NCBI RefSeq assembly: GCF_001685355.1
Contig: NZ_CP016438.1
Coordinates: 5,022,001-5,086,000, forward strand
Direction of reading: 5' to 3'
DNA: 64,000 nt
DNA from: Streptomyces lincolnensis
GTDB taxonomy: Bacteria > Actinomycetota > Actinomycetes > Streptomycetales > Streptomycetaceae
Below are positions 45,442-55,207 of the stretch, in pieces. Under the pieces are notes generated by a model, which was given only the letters and a program-made list of their open reading frames with translations, was not told the DNA's origin and did not search any database. Each line of letters opens with the position of its first letter. The stretch's first letter is position 1. The translations under genes were made by a program, and so were the position numbers.

Positions 45442-46473
45442 ATGGCGCTCACGCTCTACGTCGACACCGCGCGCTGGCGGGCGCACCACAAGCACGTGCA
45501 GGAGCAGTTCCCGGGCCTCGTGCCGGTCTGCAAGGGCAACGGCTACGGCTTCGGACACGAGCGGCTCGCGGAGGAGGCCACCCGGCTGGGCTCGGACGTC
45601 CTCGCCGTCGGCACGACGTACGAGGCCGCCCGGATCAAGGACTGGTTCGGCGGTGACCTGCTGGTGCTGACGCCGTACCGGCGCGGCGAGGAGCCCGTCC
45701 CGCTGCCCGACCGGGTCATCCGTTCGGTGTCGTCGATAGACGGGGTGTACGGCCTGGTGGGTGCCCGGGTGGTCATCGAGGTGATGTCCTCGATGAAGCG
45801 GCACGGCATCAGCGAGCAGGACCTGCCGCAGCTGCACGCCGCCATAGAGAACGTGCGCCTGGAGGGCTTCGCGATCCACCTGCCGCTGGACCGCACCGAC
45901 GGCTCGGACGCCGTCGAGGAGGTCATCGGCTGGATGGACCGGCTGCGCGCGGCCCGGCTGCCGCTGCACACGATGTTCGTCAGCCACCTCAAGGCCGACG
46001 AACTCGCGCGTCTCCAGCAGCAGTTCCCGCAGACGCGGTTCCGCGCCCGGATCGGCACCCGGCTGTGGCTGGGCGATCACGAGGCCACGGAGTACCACGG
46101 TGCGGTCCTGGACGTCACCCGTGTCTCCAAGGGGGACCGCTTCGGCTACCGGCAGCAGAAGGCGGCCTCCGACGGCTACCTGGTGGTCGTGGCGGGTGGT
46201 ACCTCGCACGGAGTGGGCCTGGAGGCCCCCAAGGCGCTGCACGGCGTCATGCCGCGCGCCAAGGGCGTCGCCCGCGCCGGCCTCGCCACGGTCAACCGGA
46301 ACCTTTCTCCGTTCGTCTGGGGCGGCAAGCAGCGCTGGTTCGCCGAGCCGCCGCACATGCAGGTCTCGATCCTGTTCGTGCCGTCCGACGCCCCCGAGCC
46401 CAAGGTGGGCGAGGAGCTCGTGGCCCATCTGCGGCACACCACCACGCAGTTCGACCGCATCGTCGACCGCTGA
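45442..46473 (+). CDS. alanine-racemase-like PLP protein
   Basis: This 343-residue protein has an alanine racemase N-terminal TIM barrel: PVCKGNGYGFGHERLAEEA places the PLP lysine near residue 33. VSHLKADELARLQQQFPQTRFRARIGTRLWLG follows. It lacks some C-terminal blocks of standard Alr, so racemase activity is not certain. It lies 74 bp after femX in the same direction, consistent with a joint role in peptidoglycan precursor supply. Confidence 0.82.
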   Translation: MALTLYVDTARWRAHHKHVQEQFPGLVPVCKGNGYGFGHERLAEEATRLGSDVLAVGTTYEAARIKDWFGGDLLVLTPYRRGEEPVPLPDRVIRSVSSIDGVYGLVGARVVIEVMSSMKRHGISEQDLPQLHAAIENVRLEGFAIHLPLDRTDGSDAVEEVIGWMDRLRAARLPLHTMFVSHLKADELARLQQQFPQTRFRARIGTRLWLGDHEATEYHGAVLDVTRVSKGDRFGYRQQKAASDGYLVVVAGGTSHGVGLEAPKALHGVMPRAKGVARAGLATVNRNLSPFVWGGKQRWFAEPPHMQVSILFVPSDAPEPKVGEELVAHLRHTTTQFDRIVDR

Positions 46474-46511
46474 GCGCCGTAGACACAGCGGCTGAGCGTC
46501 GTAGAGACAGC

Positions 46512-46551
46512 CGAAAGGCCGTACACGGAATCTTCCGTGTACGGCCTTTCG
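46512..46551. terminator. bidirectional terminator
   Basis: CGAAAGGCCGTACACGGAA pairs perfectly with its complement over 19 bp around a TC loop. This is a very stable hairpin between convergent genes. Confidence 0.92.
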
Positions 46552-46576
46552 AGTACGGCGGCCGGGCGCTGTTCGC

Positions 46577-48076
46577 TCAGAGCGAACCGTCGGCGGTGTC
46601 CTGTTTGCCCCACTCGACCCGAGAGCCTTCGAAGTGGGCCGCGTGCCGCGGCGGATGGGCGGCGGGGCCCAGGACGAAGACGTCCTCGGCGCCGTCGAGT
46701 ACACCGCCCGAGGGGTCGTCGTCACCGGCCAGGCGCACCACGTCCCGCTCGGGCATGAGGATGTCGCGCACGATCACGGCGCACAGGTAGAGCGTGCCCA
46801 GCAGGTGGACGGCGATGGCCCAGTGGTAGCCGTCGGTCGGCAGCCCCTTGTGGGCGTTGCCGCTGGTCGTGTACGCGAGGTACATCCAGATGCCCAGGAA
46901 GTACGCCACCTCGCACGCCTGCCAGATCAGGAAGTCCCGCCACTTCGGCCGGGCCAGGGCGGCCAGCGGCACCAGCCACAGGACGTACTGCGGCGAGTAG
47001 ACCTTGTTGGTGAGGATGAACGCCGCGATGATCAGGAAGGCGAGCTGGGCGAAGCGCGGACGGCGCGGGGCGGCGAGCGTGAGCGCCGCGATGCCTCCGC
47101 AGCACAGCAGCACCAGCAGCGTGGCCATCGTGTTGACGGAGTCGGTGGTGGGCGGGTTGGTCGAGTTCTGGGCCCAGATCAGCCAGAACGAACCGAAGTC
47201 GACACCGCGTTCCTGGCTGAACGTGTAGAACTTCGACCAGCCCTCGAAGGCGAAGAGCATCACCGGCAGGTTCACGACCAGCCAGCCGACCGCCGCGCCG
47301 GCCAGGGCCGTCCCGAACTCCCGCCACTTGCCCGCCCGCCAGCACAGCACCAGCAGCGGTCCGAGCAGCAGGAAGGGATAGAGCTTGGCGGCCGTGGCGA
47401 GGCCCAGCAGGACACCGAAGGCGAGTGCGCGGCCGCGGGACCACATCAGCATCGCGGCGGCCGTCAGAGCGACCGCCAGCAGGTCCCAGTTGATGGTGGC
47501 GGTGAGCGCCGCGGCGGGCGCGAGGGCGACCAGCAGACCGTCCCAGGGGCGCCGGGCGTGCGTACGGGTCACGCAGACGACGATGACGGCAGCGCACACC
47601 ATCAGCATTCCGGCGTTGACCATCCAGTACCACTGTTCCTGGTCCTGGATGGTGCCGCTGCCGGGCGTCAGCCACGAGGCGACCTCCATGAACACGCCGG
47701 TCAGCACCGGGTACTCGAGGTACTGCATGTCGCCGGGCAGCCGGTCGAAGTACGGCACGAGCCCGTCGGCGAAGCCGCGTCCCTGGTAGAGGTGCGGGAT
47801 GTCGGAGTAGCACGCGTGCGTGTACTGCGAGCTGGCGCCGAAGAACCAGGCGCCGTTGTAGCAGGGCGCCTTCTGGACCAGGCCGAGGGCGAACATCCCG
47901 ATCGCCACCAGCGCGATCACCCGCACGGGGGTCCACCAGGACGTCCCGAGCAGGGCACGCCGTCCGAGCGGGCCACCGATCAACTCGCTGCCGGCCGCGG
48001 CGACCTTGTCGTCCCGGGTGGGCCGTACCGTATCCGGCTCTTGCACGCGCGCCGGCGTCGATTCTGCACTGGGCAT
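46577..48076 (-). CDS. GT-C membrane glycosyltransferase (GT87/DUF2029-like)
   Basis: This 499-residue polytopic protein has about ten helices. A first-loop region contains SQYTHACYSDIPHLYQGRGFADGLVPYFD and QYLEYPVLTGVFMEVASWL, the DUF2029/GT87 pattern. Members are polyprenyl-phosphate-mannose-dependent alpha-mannosyltransferases that build mannolipids or glycans outside the membrane. The ATG at 48076 is preferred, with CAGGA upstream; an ATG at 48103 is also possible. Confidence 0.82.
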   Translation of the reverse strand: MPSAESTPARVQEPDTVRPTRDDKVAAAGSELIGGPLGRRALLGTSWWTPVRVIALVAIGMFALGLVQKAPCYNGAWFFGASSQYTHACYSDIPHLYQGRGFADGLVPYFDRLPGDMQYLEYPVLTGVFMEVASWLTPGSGTIQDQEQWYWMVNAGMLMVCAAVIVVCVTRTHARRPWDGLLVALAPAAALTATINWDLLAVALTAAAMLMWSRGRALAFGVLLGLATAAKLYPFLLLGPLLVLCWRAGKWREFGTALAGAAVGWLVVNLPVMLFAFEGWSKFYTFSQERGVDFGSFWLIWAQNSTNPPTTDSVNTMATLLVLLCCGGIAALTLAAPRRPRFAQLAFLIIAAFILTNKVYSPQYVLWLVPLAALARPKWRDFLIWQACEVAYFLGIWMYLAYTTSGNAHKGLPTDGYHWAIAVHLLGTLYLCAVIVRDILMPERDVVRLAGDDDPSGGVLDGAEDVFVLGPAAHPPRHAAHFEGSRVEWGKQDTADGSL

Positions 48077-48366
48077 GGGGAACATCCTGCCGTACGTCGC
48101 CATGGGTGCCCGTGCGTACGGCCCGACCGGTGCCGGCAGGCCCGCGGTCGCCGGCCGGTGAATCAGCCGAGGAATACCCGGAATCAGTTGTCCGGAATCC
48201 GCGACGCGTGGCGCGTTCACGCCAGTCTTTCGCCCTGTATGCACAGAAATATAGGCATTGAAAAATCTTGCTGGCGCCCGCTGCCGACACATAAAGTGAG
48301 CGTCGCGAACCGGAATGCAGAATTTACCCGGAATTATTCGCTTTATGCCAAAGGCGAGGGGGAACG

Positions 48367-48819
48367 ATGAGGACATCGACAAAGGTCAAGGCCGCCGCCG
48401 TCGCGGGAGCGGCGATGACCGCCGTGCTGATTCCGCTGGGCGGGACCTCGTACGCGGCCGGCTGCAACAGCACCGGGTGCGACAACAAGGGCCCCATGGC
48501 CATGGACTGCAGCGACCAGTACACGACCACGGCGCGGACGGTGAACAACAACAACCGGATCGGCGAGCTGCGGTGGTCGAGCACCTGTGACGCGGCCTGG
48601 GTCCGTGTGTACAACGAGTCGAGCAATCCGGTCTACAACGCGTACGGCTACATCGAGAAGTACAACTCGTCCGGGACGCTCCTCAGGTCGCTTTCCGTCG
48701 CCGTGCCGAGTTCCGGGAACGACTGGTCGAACATGCTGGGCGGAGCCTCCTACCAGTACCGGATCTGCATCAAGTTCCAGGGGAATGAATATCCCCTGAA
48801 GTGCAGCACCAAGTTCTGA
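48367..48819 (+). CDS. secreted DUF2690-family protein
   Basis: This 150-residue protein has a signal peptide (KVKAAAVAGAAMTAVLIPLGGTSYA, cleavage likely near residue 30). The mature part carries six cysteines, starting AGCNSTGCDNKGP. The pattern GELRWSSTCDAAWVRVYN is typical of DUF2690. It is probably an extracellular disulphide-bonded protein; no activity is known. A GAGGGGGA ribosome site precedes the ATG. Together with its terminator it looks like an inserted accessory gene within a conserved envelope cluster. Confidence 0.82.
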   Translation: MRTSTKVKAAAVAGAAMTAVLIPLGGTSYAAGCNSTGCDNKGPMAMDCSDQYTTTARTVNNNNRIGELRWSSTCDAAWVRVYNESSNPVYNAYGYIEKYNSSGTLLRSLSVAVPSSGNDWSNMLGGASYQYRICIKFQGNEYPLKCSTKF

Positions 48820-48842
48820 CGTGCCCCGTTCCGGGTGACAAA

Positions 48843-48878
48843 AATATCGGGGCCCGCCATCCGGCGGGCCCCGATATT
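48843..48878 (+). terminator. terminator after the DUF2690 gene
   Basis: AATATCGGGGCCCGCC and GGCGGGCCCCGATATT form a perfect 16-bp stem with an ATCC loop, 23 bp past the stop. It also serves the convergent penicillin-binding-protein gene. Confidence 0.9.
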
Positions 48879-48916
48879 CGTGATCACGGCGTTATACCGG
48901 GCTTGTCACCCGGCGG

Positions 48917-51586
48917 TCATCCGAAGATGCCTCCTTGGCCGTTCCCTCTGCTGTTGCCGTCCGACTCCGTGGGCGTCGGCGTGGGTGTCACGCCTCCGCC
49001 TCCGTCCGTGCCACCGGTGTCCGCACCGCCCGTGTCGGTGCACTGCCAGTCGAACTGGCAGCTGGGCGTCGGCGTGGGCGTCGGGGACGGCGAGCTCTCG
49101 CTGGGCGTCGGACTCGGCGTCGGACTGGCCGACTGAGTCTCGCTCGGCGTCGGCGTCGGCGTCGGCGTCGGAGCGGCGTTGACGACCTCACCGATGGGCT
49201 CCGGCGTGGGGAATTCCTTCACCGGCGCATTCTTGAGTGCCTGCTCCATGTAGTCGTGCCAGATCTCGGCCGGGAACGAGGCACCGTGGATCTTGTCCTG
49301 GCCACCCGTTCCGTACATCTTCAGGAACTCGCGGTTCTTCTTCGTCTCGTCGTCGTCCATCCGGAACATGCTGATCGAGGTGGACAGCTGCGGGGTGTAG
49401 CCGACGAACCAGGCGGACTTGTTGCCGTCCGTGGTACCGGTCTTGCCCGCCACCGGACGGTCGGGCAGCTGGGCGTTGGTACCCGTTCCGTCGTCGACCA
49501 CGGTCTTGAGGACGTCCGTGACGTTGTCGGCGACGTTCTCCTCGAACACCTGCCTGGGAGCGGTCTTGTGGGTGAAGACCGTGCCGTCCTTGTCGTTGAC
49601 CTTCTGCACGGAGAACGGCTCGTTCTGCTTGCCGCTGGCCGCGAAGGTGGCGTAGGCACCCGCCATACGGATCGCGCTGGGGTCGGAGATACCGATGGAG
49701 AAGGACGGGAAGTTGGTGCCTGCGAGGCTGTTCTCCTTGATGCCGGCGTCCATGGCCGCCTCCTTCACCTTGTCCAACCCGACGTCCATGCCGAGCTGTA
49801 CGAAGGCGGAGTTCACCGACTCCCGCATCGCCTCACGGACATCGATCCGGTAGTTCGGGGGAGAGCCGTAGGACTGCTTGCCGTCGTTCTCCTGGAGCCA
49901 CTCCTTGCCCTTCTCGTTCTTCCAGATCGTGCCGTCGTAGTTCTTGATCTTCAGGTTGTTCTTGCCGTTGAACAGGCTCTTCGGAGAGACCTTGGTGCGC
50001 TCGTCCTGTGCCTGGTTCGGCCCGAGCTCCGGGTCGCGCACGCCCCACTTCATCGCGGCCGCGAGCACGAACGGCTTGAAGGTCGAACCGACCTGGGCAC
50101 CGGTGGCGTCGGCGTTGTTGGTGAAGTGCTTGGTGGCGTCCTCACCGCCGTAGATGGCCTTGATGGCACCGGTCTCCGGATCCACCGAAGCCCCGCCGAA
50201 CTGGACGTGGGTGTCCGTCTTCGGGCGTTCCTTGGGCTTGATGTTCGCCTTCTGGACCTTCTGGACGGCCTTCTCGAGCTCCTTGACCTTGTTCTTGTCG
50301 AAGGTCGTGTAGATCGAGTAGCCGCCCGTCTGGAGCTTGTCGGCGGAGACGATGTCGTTGTTGATCAGGTACGCCTTGGCGAGGTCGACGAGATAGCCGA
50401 CCTGGCCGCTCAGGGCGTTGTTGCTGCGCGGGTTCTGCCACTGGGGCAGCGTCGTGTACTTGGCCCGCGTCGCCGGGTCCAGGTGCTTGTACTCGACCAT
50501 CTTGTCGAGGGTGTCCTGCATCTGTGCCAGGGCACGCCTCTGGTTGGCCTGGGGAGTGGCGGACGGGTCGATGGACGTCGAACCGGCAGGGTCGTAGTAC
50601 GTGGCGCCCTTGAGCATCGCCGACAGGAAGGCGCACTCGCCCTCGTCCAGGTTCTTGGCGTCCTTGTTGAAGTACGCCCGCGCTGCCGCCTGGATCCCGT
50701 AGGCCCCGCGACCGTAGTAAGCGGAGTTCAGGTAGCCCTCCATGATCTTGTCCTTCGACATGGTGGAGCCCACCTTGACCGAGACGAAGATCTCCTTGAA
50801 CTTCCGCGAGACGGTCTGGGACTGGTCGTCCAGCATCGCGTTCTTGACGTACTGCTGGGTGATGGTGGAGCCACCCTGCGTCTGGCCGCCCCTGGCCATG
50901 TTGAACACGGCACGGCCGATGCCCTTGGGGTCGATGCCGCTGTCGGTGTAGAAGGTCTTGTTCTCCTGCGAGATCACGGCGTACTGCATCGCCTTGGGGA
51001 TCTGCGAGAGATTGACGTTCTGGCGGTTCGTCTCACCACCGGTCGCGACCATCTCCGTGTTGTCGGACCAGTAGAAGACGTTGTTCTGGGCCGAGGCGGT
51101 CTTCGCGATGTCCGGCACGCCCACCATGGCGTACGCGATGCCCGCGACGGCCACCATGCTGCCGAAGAACCCGATGAACAGGCCCGTCACGAGCTTCCAG
51201 GACGGCATCCAGCGCGCCAGGCCGTACTTGCCCGCGCGGGGATAGTCGATGATCCGCTTCTTGTCGGGGACGGGCCGCCCCCGGCCACGACCAGGCCCTG
51301 CGGGGGCGCCACGGCGGCCCCGGCCCGCGGGCTCGGCAGCTCTGCGTCGGCTTCCACTGCTTCTCTGTGCCGCCCGGCGGGCCTCGGCTCGGCCACCTTG
51401 CGGACGATCATCGCCTCCCGGGTCGTAAGAGTCCGACGCATGGGAACTCAGCCCATAGTCGGAAGGAGATCCGGTGGCGCCTCGCGGTGCCGCGCGGCGG
51501 CCGGAGGACGAACCGGACTGGCCGCGTCGGGCCGCGGCACGTCCGCCTCCCTGCGGCTGCGGCGGTTTGCGACGGTGCTCGCTCAT
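48917..51586 (-). CDS. class A penicillin-binding protein (transglycosylase-transpeptidase)
   Basis: This is an 889-residue bifunctional PBP. An Arg/Gly/Pro-rich cytosolic tail of about 120 residues precedes one membrane helix (LVTGLFIGFFGSMVAVAGIAYAMVG). The GT51 domain has the catalytic-Glu region SQENKTFYTDSG and GGSTITQQYVKNAML. The transpeptidase domain has STFKPF (nucleophile Ser), SVNSAF and KTGTT. The tail is Pro/Thr-rich (PTPTPTPT, repeated) and ends with one CxxxxxC pair and Gly. It polymerises and cross-links glycan strands. The ATG at 51586 gives the usual MSEHRRKPP start. Confidence 0.94.
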   Translation of the reverse strand: MSEHRRKPPQPQGGGRAAARRGQSGSSSGRRAAPRGATGSPSDYGLSSHASDSYDPGGDDRPQGGRAEARRAAQRSSGSRRRAAEPAGRGRRGAPAGPGRGRGRPVPDKKRIIDYPRAGKYGLARWMPSWKLVTGLFIGFFGSMVAVAGIAYAMVGVPDIAKTASAQNNVFYWSDNTEMVATGGETNRQNVNLSQIPKAMQYAVISQENKTFYTDSGIDPKGIGRAVFNMARGGQTQGGSTITQQYVKNAMLDDQSQTVSRKFKEIFVSVKVGSTMSKDKIMEGYLNSAYYGRGAYGIQAAARAYFNKDAKNLDEGECAFLSAMLKGATYYDPAGSTSIDPSATPQANQRRALAQMQDTLDKMVEYKHLDPATRAKYTTLPQWQNPRSNNALSGQVGYLVDLAKAYLINNDIVSADKLQTGGYSIYTTFDKNKVKELEKAVQKVQKANIKPKERPKTDTHVQFGGASVDPETGAIKAIYGGEDATKHFTNNADATGAQVGSTFKPFVLAAAMKWGVRDPELGPNQAQDERTKVSPKSLFNGKNNLKIKNYDGTIWKNEKGKEWLQENDGKQSYGSPPNYRIDVREAMRESVNSAFVQLGMDVGLDKVKEAAMDAGIKENSLAGTNFPSFSIGISDPSAIRMAGAYATFAASGKQNEPFSVQKVNDKDGTVFTHKTAPRQVFEENVADNVTDVLKTVVDDGTGTNAQLPDRPVAGKTGTTDGNKSAWFVGYTPQLSTSISMFRMDDDETKKNREFLKMYGTGGQDKIHGASFPAEIWHDYMEQALKNAPVKEFPTPEPIGEVVNAAPTPTPTPTPSETQSASPTPSPTPSESSPSPTPTPTPSCQFDWQCTDTGGADTGGTDGGGGVTPTPTPTESDGNSRGNGQGGIFG

Positions 51587-51939
51587 CGAACGACTACTCC
51601 TCGGGCAGGCGCACCCTTGCGCGCCTGGAAACGGCGGCTGGTTTCCGGTCCCCCCGAAGTACGGATGCGGTCGCTTCTGCATTCACCCGTACTGCACCAA
51701 GGACGGTGACGCCCCCCAGGCGTCACTTGGTTCCCGGTGGCGTACATGGCGCACAGCCTACGCACCGTCAAAACCTGCCTAGCCCCGAAGTTCACCCCAA
51801 ATCAGGCAACTTGCTTCCGATGAATCGTTGATGTGATCCCGTTCACCGATCTCCCACTTGCCGCATTCAGAAGGCCGTTCTATCGTCCTGATGTATCGAG
51901 TCGATACATCGGAGCGACATAAGGCGAGGAGGCGAGCGT
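51587..51939. other. 353-bp divergent intergenic region
   Basis: No gene is seen. The region holds the promoter of the penicillin-binding protein (leftward) and the PadR promoter and operator (51890-51910, rightward). A modest GCGCACC/GGCGTCAC-rich stretch near 51600-51750 shows no clear element. Confidence 0.35.
51890..51910. promoter_or_regulatory. PadR autoregulatory operator
   Basis: GATGTATCGA-G-TCGATACATC is a perfect 10-1-10 inverted repeat ending 29 bp before the PadR start. PadR proteins typically repress their own promoter through such dyads, of which ATGTATC is a familiar half-site. Confidence 0.82.
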
Positions 51940-52623
51940 ATGAGCCGGCGTTCCGGGATCCTTGAGTTCGCCGTCCTCGGCCTGCTCCGCGAGTCCCCGA
52001 TGCACGGCTATGAGCTGCGCAAACGACTCAACACCTCGCTGGGCGTGTTCCGGGCCTTCAGCTACGGGACCCTGTACCCCTGCCTCAAGACGCTGGTCGC
52101 CAACGGCTGGTTGATCGAGGAGCCGGGGAACACCTCCGAGGACGCCCTCGCCGCACCACTCGCAGGGCGTCGCGCCAAGATCGTCTATCGGTTGACGGCG
52201 GAAGGTAAGGAGCACTTCGAGGAGCTCCTCTCACAGACCGGGCCCGACGCGTACGAGGACGAGCACTTCGCCGCTCGGTTCGCCTTCTTCGGGCAGACCT
52301 CGCGCGATGTGCGCATGCGCGTCCTCGAGGGTCGGCGCAGCCGGCTGGAAGAGCGCCTGGAGAAGATGCGCGTCTCTCTGGCGCGCACCCGCGAGCGCCT
52401 CGACGACTACACGCTTGAGCTCCAGCGCCACGGGATGGAGTCCGTGGAGCGCGAAGTGCGCTGGCTGAACGAGCTCATCGAGAGCGAGCGGGCCGGACGG
52501 GACCTGAAGGGTTCCGCCTCCGGGGGGTCCGCTCAGCAGGACACCACATCTGGAGCGCCGGGCGATCTGCCCCGTCCCGGGGACACCCCCGGGACGGATT
52601 CGCCCGACGACACCGCCACGTGA
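51940..52623 (+). CDS. PadR-family transcriptional regulator
   Basis: This 227-residue PadR protein has an N-terminal winged helix ([46 protein letters not shown]), a basic wing and a long C-terminal coiled coil ([34 protein letters not shown]), as in the PadR-s2 class, then a disordered tail. A GAGGAGG ribosome site precedes the ATG. It is 44 bp upstream of ino1 in the same direction and, as in other Streptomyces, may control it. Confidence 0.92.
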   Translation: MSRRSGILEFAVLGLLRESPMHGYELRKRLNTSLGVFRAFSYGTLYPCLKTLVANGWLIEEPGNTSEDALAAPLAGRRAKIVYRLTAEGKEHFEELLSQTGPDAYEDEHFAARFAFFGQTSRDVRMRVLEGRRSRLEERLEKMRVSLARTRERLDDYTLELQRHGMESVEREVRWLNELIESERAGRDLKGSASGGSAQQDTTSGAPGDLPRPGDTPGTDSPDDTAT

Positions 52624-52667
52624 GAGCCCCGTCAGGGCCTCACTCGTACACACAGGGAGCAACCGGA

Positions 52668-53750
52668 ATGGGTTCGGTTCGCGTAGCCATCGTCGGCGTG
52701 GGCAACTGTGCCGCGTCGCTGGTTCAGGGAGTCGAGTACTACAAGGACGCCGATCCGGCGTCCAGGGTCCCCGGCCTGATGCACGTCCAGTTCGGCGAGT
52801 ACCACGTCCGTGACGTCGAGTTCGTCGCCGCGTTCGACGTCGACGCCAAGAAGGTCGGTCTGGACCTCGCGGACGCCATCGGCGCCTCCGAGAACAACAC
52901 CATCAAGATCTGCGACGTGCCGAACACCGGCGTCACGGTCCAGCGCGGCCACACGCTCGACGGTCTGGGCAAGTACTACCGCGAGACCATCGAGGAGTCC
53001 GCCGAGGCCCCGGTCGACGTCGTCCAGATCCTCAAGGACAAGCAGGTCGACGTCCTGGTCTGCTACCTGCCGGTGGGTTCCGAGTCCGCGGCGAAGTTCT
53101 ACGCCCAGTGCGCCATCGACGCGCGGGTCGCCTTCGTCAACGCCCTTCCGGTCTTCATCGCCGGCACCAAGGAGTGGGCGGACAAGTTCACCGAGGCGGG
53201 CGTCCCGATCGTCGGTGACGACATCAAGTCGCAGGTCGGCGCGACCATCACGCACCGCGTCATGGCGAAGCTGTTCGAGGACCGGGGCGTCGTCCTGGAC
53301 CGCACGATGCAGCTGAACGTCGGCGGCAACATGGACTTCAAGAACATGCTCGAGCGGGACCGCCTCGAGTCCAAGAAGATCTCCAAGACGCAGGCCGTCA
53401 CCTCCCAGATCCGCGACCGTGACATGGGCGCGGACAACGTCCACATCGGCCCGTCCGACTACGTGGCCTGGCTGGACGACCGCAAGTGGGCCTACGTCCG
53501 TCTGGAGGGCCGTGCCTTCGGTGACGTCCCGCTGAACCTGGAGTACAAGCTCGAGGTCTGGGACTCCCCGAACTCCGCCGGCGTCATCATCGACGCCCTG
53601 CGCGCCGCGAAGATCGCCAAGGACCGCGGCATCGGCGGCCCGATCCTGTCGGCGTCGAGTTACTTCATGAAGTCCCCGCCGGTGCAGTACTTCGACGACG
53701 AGGCCCGCGAGAACGTCGAGAAGTTCATCAACGGCGACGTCGAGCGCTGA
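52668..53750 (+). CDS. ino1: myo-inositol-1-phosphate synthase
   Basis: This 360-residue enzyme has the Rossmann motif [20 protein letters not shown] at the start and the family block [21 protein letters not shown], followed by [14 protein letters not shown]. It converts glucose-6-phosphate to inositol-1-phosphate using NAD+, feeding mycothiol and phosphatidylinositol synthesis. The ATG at 52668 has an AGGGAG ribosome site. Confidence 0.96.
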   Translation: MGSVRVAIVGVGNCAASLVQGVEYYKDADPASRVPGLMHVQFGEYHVRDVEFVAAFDVDAKKVGLDLADAIGASENNTIKICDVPNTGVTVQRGHTLDGLGKYYRETIEESAEAPVDVVQILKDKQVDVLVCYLPVGSESAAKFYAQCAIDARVAFVNALPVFIAGTKEWADKFTEAGVPIVGDDIKSQVGATITHRVMAKLFEDRGVVLDRTMQLNVGGNMDFKNMLERDRLESKKISKTQAVTSQIRDRDMGADNVHIGPSDYVAWLDDRKWAYVRLEGRAFGDVPLNLEYKLEVWDSPNSAGVIIDALRAAKIAKDRGIGGPILSASSYFMKSPPVQYFDDEARENVEKFINGDVER

Positions 53751-53853
53751 CCAGCACAGAGCACCACGCACTGAAAAACGCTCCTGCCAGGGCTATTGAG
53801 GGTCTCCGGGTGGTAACGCCCGGGGGCCCTCCCCGTATGTGAGGCTGTGCTCC

Positions 53854-55140
53854 ATGTCCGTCGTGTGTGACCTGCGCGTCCTGCTCCGCCTGGGGAACTT
53901 CCGACGTCTGCTCGCCGTGCGGCTGCTCTCCCAGGGCGCCGACGGGGTCTACCAGATCGCGCTCGCCGCCTACGTCGTCTTCTCACCGGAGAAGCAGACC
54001 TCGGCCACCGCGATCGCCTCCGCGATGGCCGTCCTGCTGCTCCCGTACTCCCTGGTGGGCCCCTTCGCCGGCGTCCTGCTGGACCGCTGGCGCCGCCGCC
54101 AGATCTTCCTCTACGGCAATCTGGTGCGCGCCGTGATGGCCACGGCCACCGCCGTGCTGATGGTCAGCAACGTCCCCGACTGGCTCTTCTACGCCTCCGC
54201 GCTGTGTGTCACCGCCGTCAACCGCTTCGTCCTCTCCGGTCTGTCCGCCGCGCTGCCCCGCGTCGTCGACGCCGAACGCCTGGTGATCGCCAACTCCCTC
54301 TCCCCGACCGCGGGCACCCTCGCGGCGACGGCCGGCGGCGGCCTCGCCTTCCTCCTGCGGCTGGCGGTCGCCGACTCCGACGCGGCCGTGGTGCTGCTGG
54401 GAGCCGGCCTGTATCTCTGCGGTGCGCTCGCCTCTCTGCGCATGGCAGCGGATCTCCTGGGGCCCGACCCCGCGGCGGTGCAGCCCCGCCTCGGAGCGGC
54501 ACTCGCCGGTACCGCCCGTGATCTGGTGGCGGGGGTACGGCATCTGGCGGCACCCGAGCGCCGGGAAGCCGCCTGGGCGCTCGGCGCGATGTCGCTGATG
54601 CGGTTCTGTTACGGTGCCCTGCTGGTGATGCTGCTGATGCTCTGCCGGTACGCCCTGACCTCCGACGCCGAGGACGGGCTCGCCCTGCTGGGGCTGGCGC
54701 TGGGCATCTCCGGTGCCGGCTTCTTCGCGGCGGCCGTCGTGACGCCCTGGGCGGCGGGGCGGCTCGGCCCCGGCCGCTGGATCGTCGTGTGCGCCGCGAC
54801 CGCCGCAGTCCTGGAGCCCGCGCTCGGCCTCCCCTTCGCCACCGCACCCATGCTCGCGGCAGCGTTCGTGCTGGGCCTGACCACCCAGGGCGCGAAGATC
54901 GCCACGGACACGATCGTGCAGTCCTCGGTCGAGGACGGCTTCCGCGGGCGGATCTTCTCCGTCTACGACGTGCTCTTCAATGTCGCCTTCGTGGGCGCCG
55001 CCGCCGTCGCCGCTCTGATGCTTCCGCCGGACGGCCGCTCGGTGCCGCTGGTGATCACGGTCGCGCTGATCTACGGGGCGGTCGGGGCGATGTTTCACGT
55101 GAAACATCGCCCCACGGCAGATCCGAAGGCGCCGCGATAA
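53854..55140 (+). CDS. MFS transporter whose C-terminus is encoded by a parS palindrome
   Basis: This 428-residue, 12-helix MFS protein has LVGPFAGVLLDRWRRRQIFLYGNL, the A-motif-like loop. Substrate is unknown. The ATG at 53854 has GAGG ten bases upstream. Its last residues include AMFHVKHRP, encoded by a parS palindrome (55084-55113), so the C-terminal tail is fixed by a DNA-binding site and not by protein constraint. Confidence 0.85.
   Translation: MSVVCDLRVLLRLGNFRRLLAVRLLSQGADGVYQIALAAYVVFSPEKQTSATAIASAMAVLLLPYSLVGPFAGVLLDRWRRRQIFLYGNLVRAVMATATAVLMVSNVPDWLFYASALCVTAVNRFVLSGLSAALPRVVDAERLVIANSLSPTAGTLAATAGGGLAFLLRLAVADSDAAVVLLGAGLYLCGALASLRMAADLLGPDPAAVQPRLGAALAGTARDLVAGVRHLAAPERREAAWALGAMSLMRFCYGALLVMLLMLCRYALTSDAEDGLALLGLALGISGAGFFAAAVVTPWAAGRLGPGRWIVVCAATAAVLEPALGLPFATAPMLAAAFVLGLTTQGAKIATDTIVQSSVEDGFRGRIFSVYDVLFNVAFVGAAAVAALMLPPDGRSVPLVITVALIYGAVGAMFHVKHRPTADPKAPR
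55084..55113. other. parS site inside the MFS coding sequence
   Basis: The exact parS core is at 55092-55105, flanked by GGGGCGAT/ATCGCCCC to make a perfect 30-bp palindrome that lies wholly within the last 20 codons of the MFS gene. Confidence 0.9.
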
Positions 55141-55145
55141 GGCGT

Positions 55146-55177
55146 CGGGGTCATGTTTCACGTGAAACATGACCCCG
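55146..55177. terminator. bidirectional terminator built on a parS site
   Basis: The exact parS core (55155-55168) is extended by CGGGGTCAT/ATGACCCCG into a perfect 32-bp palindrome followed by TTT. It lies between the convergent MFS and pcnA genes. Confidence 0.86.
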
Positions 55178-55207
55178 TTTCCCGGACACAGCTCCGCTCG
55201 GACGGTC

